From Pseudomonas sp. 5P_3.1_Bac2 (GTDB lineage: Bacteria > Pseudomonadota > Gammaproteobacteria > Pseudomonadales > Pseudomonadaceae), in NCBI RefSeq assembly GCF_025465995.1, contig NZ_JANLNY010000028.1, positions 1-64,000 on the forward strand: DNA of 64,000 nucleotides, written 5' to 3'. Below are positions 59,990 through 64,000 of this stretch, one piece after another. Below the pieces are notes generated by a model. It was not told the origin of the DNA and did not search any database. It was given only the letters and a program-made list of their open reading frames with translations. Positions within the stretch are counted from its first letter, which is position 1; every line of letters starts with the position of its first letter. The position numbers and the translations under genes are program-made.

Positions 59990-61519
59990 CTACCGGGCCA
60001 GAACAGATTGATTAAGGGCATGACCCAACCACTGCTGCACGCCGTGCATGCTGGCAGCGGAAGTATCGAGCACCGGTTGCGGATAGACGCCGAGCAGGAT
60101 CAGCAGCACCGCGAGGAGCAAGACCATGCTCAGCTCACGCACCTGCAGACCTTGCAGCGCCCCCTCCTGTTTGGCCGGACCAAAGTAGGCACGGTGAATC
60201 ATGATCAGCGAGTAGACCGAACCCAGCACCAGGCCGACCGCAGCCAGCACGGTGATCCAAGGTGCCGTCGGGAAGCTGCCGATCAGGATCAGGAACTCAC
60301 CGACAAAGTTACCGGTACCCGGCAAGCCCAAGGCGGCAGCGGCGAAGAACAGACTGATCGCCGGCAGCCATGGCAAGCGCCCCCAGATCCCACCCATTTC
60401 ACGCAGGTCACGGGTTTTCAGGCGCTCATACAGCTGGCCACTCAAGATAAACAGCGCCGCCGCCGACAGACCGTGGGCCACCATCTGCACCACCGCGCCT
60501 TGCAGGGCGATCTCACTGGCGGAGTAGATGGCGATCAGCACAAAGCCCATGTGCGACACGCTGGAGTAAGCCACCAGACGCTTGATGTCGGTTTGCGCGA
60601 AAGCCACGAAAGCGCCGTAGCCGATGGCGAACACACCCAGCCACTGAGCAATCGGCGCGAACTCGGCCGAAGCATTGGGGAACAGCGGCAGAGTGAAACG
60701 CATCAGGCCGTAGGCGGCGGTTTTCAGCAGGATACCGGCGAGGTCGACGGAGCCCGCAGTCGGCGCCTGGGCGTGGGCATCCGGCAGCCAGGAGTGCAGA
60801 GGCACTACCGGGAACTTCACCGCGAAGGCGATAAAGAAACCGAGCATCAGCAGGTATTCAGTGCCAGGTGCCAGTTGGGTCTTCAGCAGGTCGGCGTAGT
60901 TGAAGGTCAACACGCCGCTTTGGTTGAAGTGCACGAACACCAGCGCCAGGATCGCCACCAACATCACCAAGCCGCTGGCCTGGGTGTAGATGAAGAACTT
61001 GGTGGCGGCGGTGATGCGGGTCTTGCCCTTGCTGCCGCTGTGACCCCAGAGCGCGATGAGGAAGTACATCGGCACCAGCATCATTTCCCAGAAGAAGAAG
61101 AACAGGAACAGGTCGACCGCCAGGAACACGCCGACCACGCCACCCAAGATCCACATCAGGTTGAGGTGGAAGAAACCGACACGGTGCTGAATCTCGTTCC
61201 ACGAGCAAAGCACCGAGAGCACCCCGAGCAAGCCAGTGAGGACGATCATCAGCAGCGACAAGCCGTCCAGCGCCAGGTGGATGCTGATACCCAGGCGGGA
61301 AATCCACGGTACTTGGAATTCAGACGCCCACACCGGGCCGGTGTCTGGCGCAGGCGCCAGGCTGAAATCGACCGTAGCCCACAGCCACAGGCCGAGGCCC
61401 AGCAGCAGGAGCATGGTCAACAAAGCGATCCAGCGGGTCAGGCTATGGCTGATACGCTCAGCCTGCCAGCACAACAGTCCGCCAATAAAGGGAATCAGGA
61501 TTAGCCAGGGCAGAATCAT
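59990..61519 (-). CDS. nuoM: NADH-quinone oxidoreductase subunit M
   Basis: A 509-residue antiporter-like subunit. Key parts are FFFWEMMLVPMYFLIALWG (helix 5 Glu), AFAVKFPVVPLHSWLPDAHA, and RLVAYSSVSHMGFVLIAIY. It forms the middle proton channel of the complex I membrane arm. AAGGAAA lies upstream of its ATG, and it follows nuoL after 15 bases. Confidence 0.97.
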   Translation of the reverse strand: MILPWLILIPFIGGLLCWQAERISHSLTRWIALLTMLLLLGLGLWLWATVDFSLAPAPDTGPVWASEFQVPWISRLGISIHLALDGLSLLMIVLTGLLGVLSVLCSWNEIQHRVGFFHLNLMWILGGVVGVFLAVDLFLFFFFWEMMLVPMYFLIALWGHSGSKGKTRITAATKFFIYTQASGLVMLVAILALVFVHFNQSGVLTFNYADLLKTQLAPGTEYLLMLGFFIAFAVKFPVVPLHSWLPDAHAQAPTAGSVDLAGILLKTAAYGLMRFTLPLFPNASAEFAPIAQWLGVFAIGYGAFVAFAQTDIKRLVAYSSVSHMGFVLIAIYSASEIALQGAVVQMVAHGLSAAALFILSGQLYERLKTRDLREMGGIWGRLPWLPAISLFFAAAALGLPGTGNFVGEFLILIGSFPTAPWITVLAAVGLVLGSVYSLIMIHRAYFGPAKQEGALQGLQVRELSMVLLLAVLLILLGVYPQPVLDTSAASMHGVQQWLGHALNQSVLAR

Positions 61520-61534
61520 AGCGGGCTATTTTCC

Positions 61535-63385
61535 TTAATTTAGAAACAGAAGGACGGCGAGCACCAGTACGGCACCCCCGACAATCGAGGTGGCGTACCA
61601 ACGCACCTGACCACTTTCGCTGCGCGCCAGCACGGCGTTACCGCCACGGGCCAGGCGCGGCACCAGGCCGATGCTGCGATCAATCGGGTCGCGGCCGAGC
61701 AAACGGGTCAGCAGCAGATACGGCTGCACAAACACCTTGTCATACAGCCAATCGAAGCCCCACGCGGCGAACCACCAAGCCGACAGGAAGCGGCCAATGC
61801 CGCTCTGGGCAATCGCTGTCGCCACCCGACGCTGGCCGAGGAACAGCAGCGCGGCGAGCAGAATACCGGCAATCGCAATCGCCCCCGAAGCCAACTCCAG
61901 GCTGTGTTGGCCTTCGCCACCGGCGTGACCGAAGCTGTGCGGCAGCACCCCGGCCAAAGGCGGAGTGATCAGCGCGCCGACAAAGGTCGACAGCACAATC
62001 AGCACCATCAGCGGCAGGTTGTAAGCGATACCGTGGCCGGCATGGGCTTCAGTTTTCTGCTCACCGTGGAAGGCGATAAAGATCAGGCGGAAGGTGTACA
62101 GCGAGGTCATAAAGGCACCGGCTAAACCTGCGTACAGCAGCCATTGATGCCCAGTCGCAAAGGCTTCCCAAAGGATTTCATCCTTCGAGTAGAAGCCGGC
62201 GGTCACCAGCGGCAAGGCGGCCAACGCAGCGCCACCGACGATAAAGCTGGCGTAGGCCAACGGCAGTTTCTTCCACAGGCCGCCCATCTTGAAGATGTTC
62301 TGCTCGTGGTGGCAGGCGTTGATCACCGCACCGGAAGCAAGGAACAGCAGGGCCTTGAAGAAAGCGTGGGTCATCAGGTGGAAAATCGCCGCGTCCCAAG
62401 CGCTAACGCCCAGGGCGAGGAACATGTAGCCAATCTGGCTCATGGTCGAGTAGGCGAGGATACGTTTGATGTCGGTCTGCACCAGCGCGGCAAAGCCGGC
62501 CAGCACCAGGGTCACGGCACCGACGATGCCAACCAGCTCAAGAATTTCCGGAGTCAGCAGGAACAGGCCATGGGTGCGGGCGATCAGGTACACCCCCGCG
62601 GTCACCATGGTCGCGGCGTGGATCAGCGCCGACACTGGGGTCGGACCTGCCATCGCATCGGCCAGCCAGGTTTGCAGTGGCAGTTGCGCCGACTTACCTA
62701 CCGCGCCGCCCAGCAGCATCAGAGTAGCCACCCACAGCCAGGTGTCACCGGCCACGTATTTCTGCGGTGCCAGCACCATCAGCTCCTGGATGTTCAGGGT
62801 GCCGAGGTTGATGAACAGCAGGAACATGCCGATCATCAAGAACACGTCGCCGATACGGGTGACGATAAACGCCTTCAGCGCGGCATTGCCGTTAGGCACG
62901 TGCTTGTAATAGAAGCCGATCAGCAGGTACGAGCACAGGCCCACGCCCTCCCAACCGAAGAACAGCACCAGCAGGTTATCGCCCAGCACCAGCAACAGCA
63001 TGCTGAAGATAAACAGGTTGGTGTAGGAGAAGAAGCGCGAGTAGCCCTCTTCACCACGCATGTACCAGCTGGCGAACATGTGGATCAAAAAGCCCACGCC
63101 AGTGACCACACCGAGCATGGTCAGCGACAGGCCATCCAGGTACAGGGTGATGTTCGGCGCAAAGCCCGCCACGTTCATCCACTGCCACAGGTGTTGGCTG
63201 TACACGCCATCGACCGGTGGGTTGGTGTTGAACTGGAAGATCAGCCAGGCGCTGGTCAATGCCGACAGGCCGACCGAGCCGACGCCGATCAACGCCGCCA
63301 GGTTTTCACTGATACGCCCACGGGAGAAGGACAGCAGCAGCCAGCCCAACAGGGGGAATACACAGGTTAGGAATAAAAGATTCAT
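61535..63385 (-). CDS. nuoL: NADH-quinone oxidoreductase subunit L
   Basis: A 616-residue antiporter-like subunit with the long C-terminal lateral helix. Motifs: VLFFGWEGVGLCSYLLIGFY, GKSAQLPLQTWLADAMAGPT, and RILAYSTMSQIGYMFLALGV. The C-terminal third carries the amphipathic helix region ending LVLAVLLFLN. Its ATG overlaps the stop of nuoK by four bases. Confidence 0.98.
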   Translation of the reverse strand: MNLLFLTCVFPLLGWLLLSFSRGRISENLAALIGVGSVGLSALTSAWLIFQFNTNPPVDGVYSQHLWQWMNVAGFAPNITLYLDGLSLTMLGVVTGVGFLIHMFASWYMRGEEGYSRFFSYTNLFIFSMLLLVLGDNLLVLFFGWEGVGLCSYLLIGFYYKHVPNGNAALKAFIVTRIGDVFLMIGMFLLFINLGTLNIQELMVLAPQKYVAGDTWLWVATLMLLGGAVGKSAQLPLQTWLADAMAGPTPVSALIHAATMVTAGVYLIARTHGLFLLTPEILELVGIVGAVTLVLAGFAALVQTDIKRILAYSTMSQIGYMFLALGVSAWDAAIFHLMTHAFFKALLFLASGAVINACHHEQNIFKMGGLWKKLPLAYASFIVGGAALAALPLVTAGFYSKDEILWEAFATGHQWLLYAGLAGAFMTSLYTFRLIFIAFHGEQKTEAHAGHGIAYNLPLMVLIVLSTFVGALITPPLAGVLPHSFGHAGGEGQHSLELASGAIAIAGILLAALLFLGQRRVATAIAQSGIGRFLSAWWFAAWGFDWLYDKVFVQPYLLLTRLLGRDPIDRSIGLVPRLARGGNAVLARSESGQVRWYATSIVGGAVLVLAVLLFLN

Positions 63386-63690
63386 CCGCGCATCTCGCTA
63401 GCAGCGTCGACATCGAGGGTGTTAAAGCGACGATAGAGTTGCAACAGAATCGCTAGGCCAATCGAGGCCTCAGCCGCCGCCAAGGTGATGACCAGGATAA
63501 ACATCACCTGACCATCGGCTTGCACCCAGCGGCTCCCGGCGACCACAAAGGCCAGCGCGGTAGCGTTCATCATGACTTCCAGGCTCATCAGCACAAACAG
63601 GATGTTGCGCCGCACCATCAGGCCAACCAGGCCGAGGCTAAACAGCACGCCGGCGAGCGCCAGGCCGTGCTCCATGGGAATGCCGGTCAT
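63382..63690 (-). CDS. nuoK: NADH-quinone oxidoreductase subunit K
   Basis: A 102-residue subunit with three transmembrane helices and the conserved Glu residues in FVLMSLEVMMNATALAF and TLAAAEASIGLAILLQLYR. It is part of the proton pathway next to the quinone cavity. Four-base overlaps join it to both nuoJ and nuoL. Confidence 0.98.
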   Translation of the reverse strand: MTGIPMEHGLALAGVLFSLGLVGLMVRRNILFVLMSLEVMMNATALAFVVAGSRWVQADGQVMFILVITLAAAEASIGLAILLQLYRRFNTLDVDAASEMRG

Positions 63691-64000
63691 ACGGTTGGCT
63701 CCTTGGCATCTTGACGACCCAGGTGATACGCACTGACCAACGCGGCCAGCAGGAGCATGGAAGCCAGCTCCACCACCAACAAATAAGGACCAAACAGGGC
63801 GATGCCGACGGCCTTCGCCTCAACACTCTGGGTGCCGATCAGGCCCGCGCTTGGACCTTGGAACAACACATACAGCAGTTGTCCCAACAGCAGCAGGCTG
63901 AGGATCGCCGGGCCCGTCCAGATGCCGGGACGCAACCAGTTGCGCTCCTGTTCAGCTGAAGCTGGGCCCAGGTTGAGCATCATCACCACGAAGACGAACA
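63687..64000 (-). CDS. nuoJ: NADH-quinone oxidoreductase subunit J, 5' end outside window
   Basis: The last ~104 codons of nuoJ are present and read open to the right edge. The visible part begins VFVVMMLNLGPASAEQERNW and ends AALVSAYHLGRQDAKEPTV, matching NuoJ C-termini. The methionines near 63989 are inside the protein; the true start lies beyond base 64000, since NuoJ is normally about 165 residues. The rest of the nuo operon presumably continues to the right. Confidence 0.95.
   Translation of the reverse strand, partial: FVFVVMMLNLGPASAEQERNWLRPGIWTGPAILSLLLLGQLLYVLFQGPSAGLIGTQSVEAKAVGIALFGPYLLVVELASMLLLAALVSAYHLGRQDAKEPTV

Noticed and set aside
58495..61504. Two ~480-500 codon frames on the plus strand opposite nuoN and nuoM
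   Set aside because: They are Gln/His/Arg-rich low-complexity translations typical of the complement of membrane-protein codons; nuoN and nuoM match their families end to end.

Overview
The window is about 64 kb of dense, G+C-rich gammaproteobacterial chromosome. Gene content and order point to the genus Pseudomonas or a close relative: crc beside pyrE, a dut-algC-argB run with the long membrane-anchored AlgC, dadA-ridA-dadX divergent from an Lrp-type regulator, rpmB-rpmG, gmk-rpoZ-spoT, and a nuo operon end. Several blocks match P. aeruginosa PAO1 order as I remember it (the PA0285-PA0286 pair, then PA5295 to about PA5339). I could not run any search.

Region by region. (1) 1-1600 is the only clearly accessory stretch: a partial HEAT-repeat gene and an A+T-rich secreted orphan, with two copies of a ~140 bp palindrome-ended repeat flanking the orphan. 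(2) 1604-5528: SulP transporter overlapping a persulfide-dioxygenase-like metallo-beta-lactamase-fold gene, then the fatty acid desaturase desA. (3) 5700-14433: a c-di-GMP signalling cluster made of a PAS-PAS-GGDEF-EAL protein, a very large GAF/PAS histidine kinase, a lone receiver, and an Hpt-REC-REC-GGDEF diguanylate cyclase; the last three genes overlap. (4) 14544-17790: gamma-glutamyl-polyamine genes (PuuB-like oxidase, HTH-cupin regulator, PuuA-like ligase). (5) 17896-25881: pbpG, a GGDEF/EAL protein with a degenerate GGDEF, rep, poxB, xpt, cytochrome c5. (6) 26017-37192: polyamine and D-alanine catabolism (PauR-type regulator, dadX, ridA, dadA, Lrp/DadR, a second PuuB-like oxidase, a MocR-type regulator, an MFS transporter, a PuuC/KauB-type aldehyde dehydrogenase, a cupin). 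(7) 37322-54142: housekeeping genes (rpmG, rpmB, a peptide-binding protein, radC, coaBC, dut, algC, argB, pyrE, crc, rph, yicC, gmk, rpoZ, spoT, ridA). (8) 54316-57523: exbB-exbD-tonB behind a probable Fur box, then a lipoprotein. (9) 57613-64000: a Rossmann-fold epimerase-like gene and nuoN-M-L-K-J, with nuoJ cut by the window end.

Three functional themes recur. Polyamine and alanine nitrogen catabolism is spread over regions 4 and 6, with two different HTH-cupin regulators. c-di-GMP turnover is encoded by three proteins. Nucleotide and stringent-response genes occupy region 7. I saw no tRNA, rRNA, CRISPR array, prophage or insertion sequence. The most interesting candidates are the overlapping kinase/receiver/Hpt-cyclase cassette and the repeat-flanked orphan at the left end.
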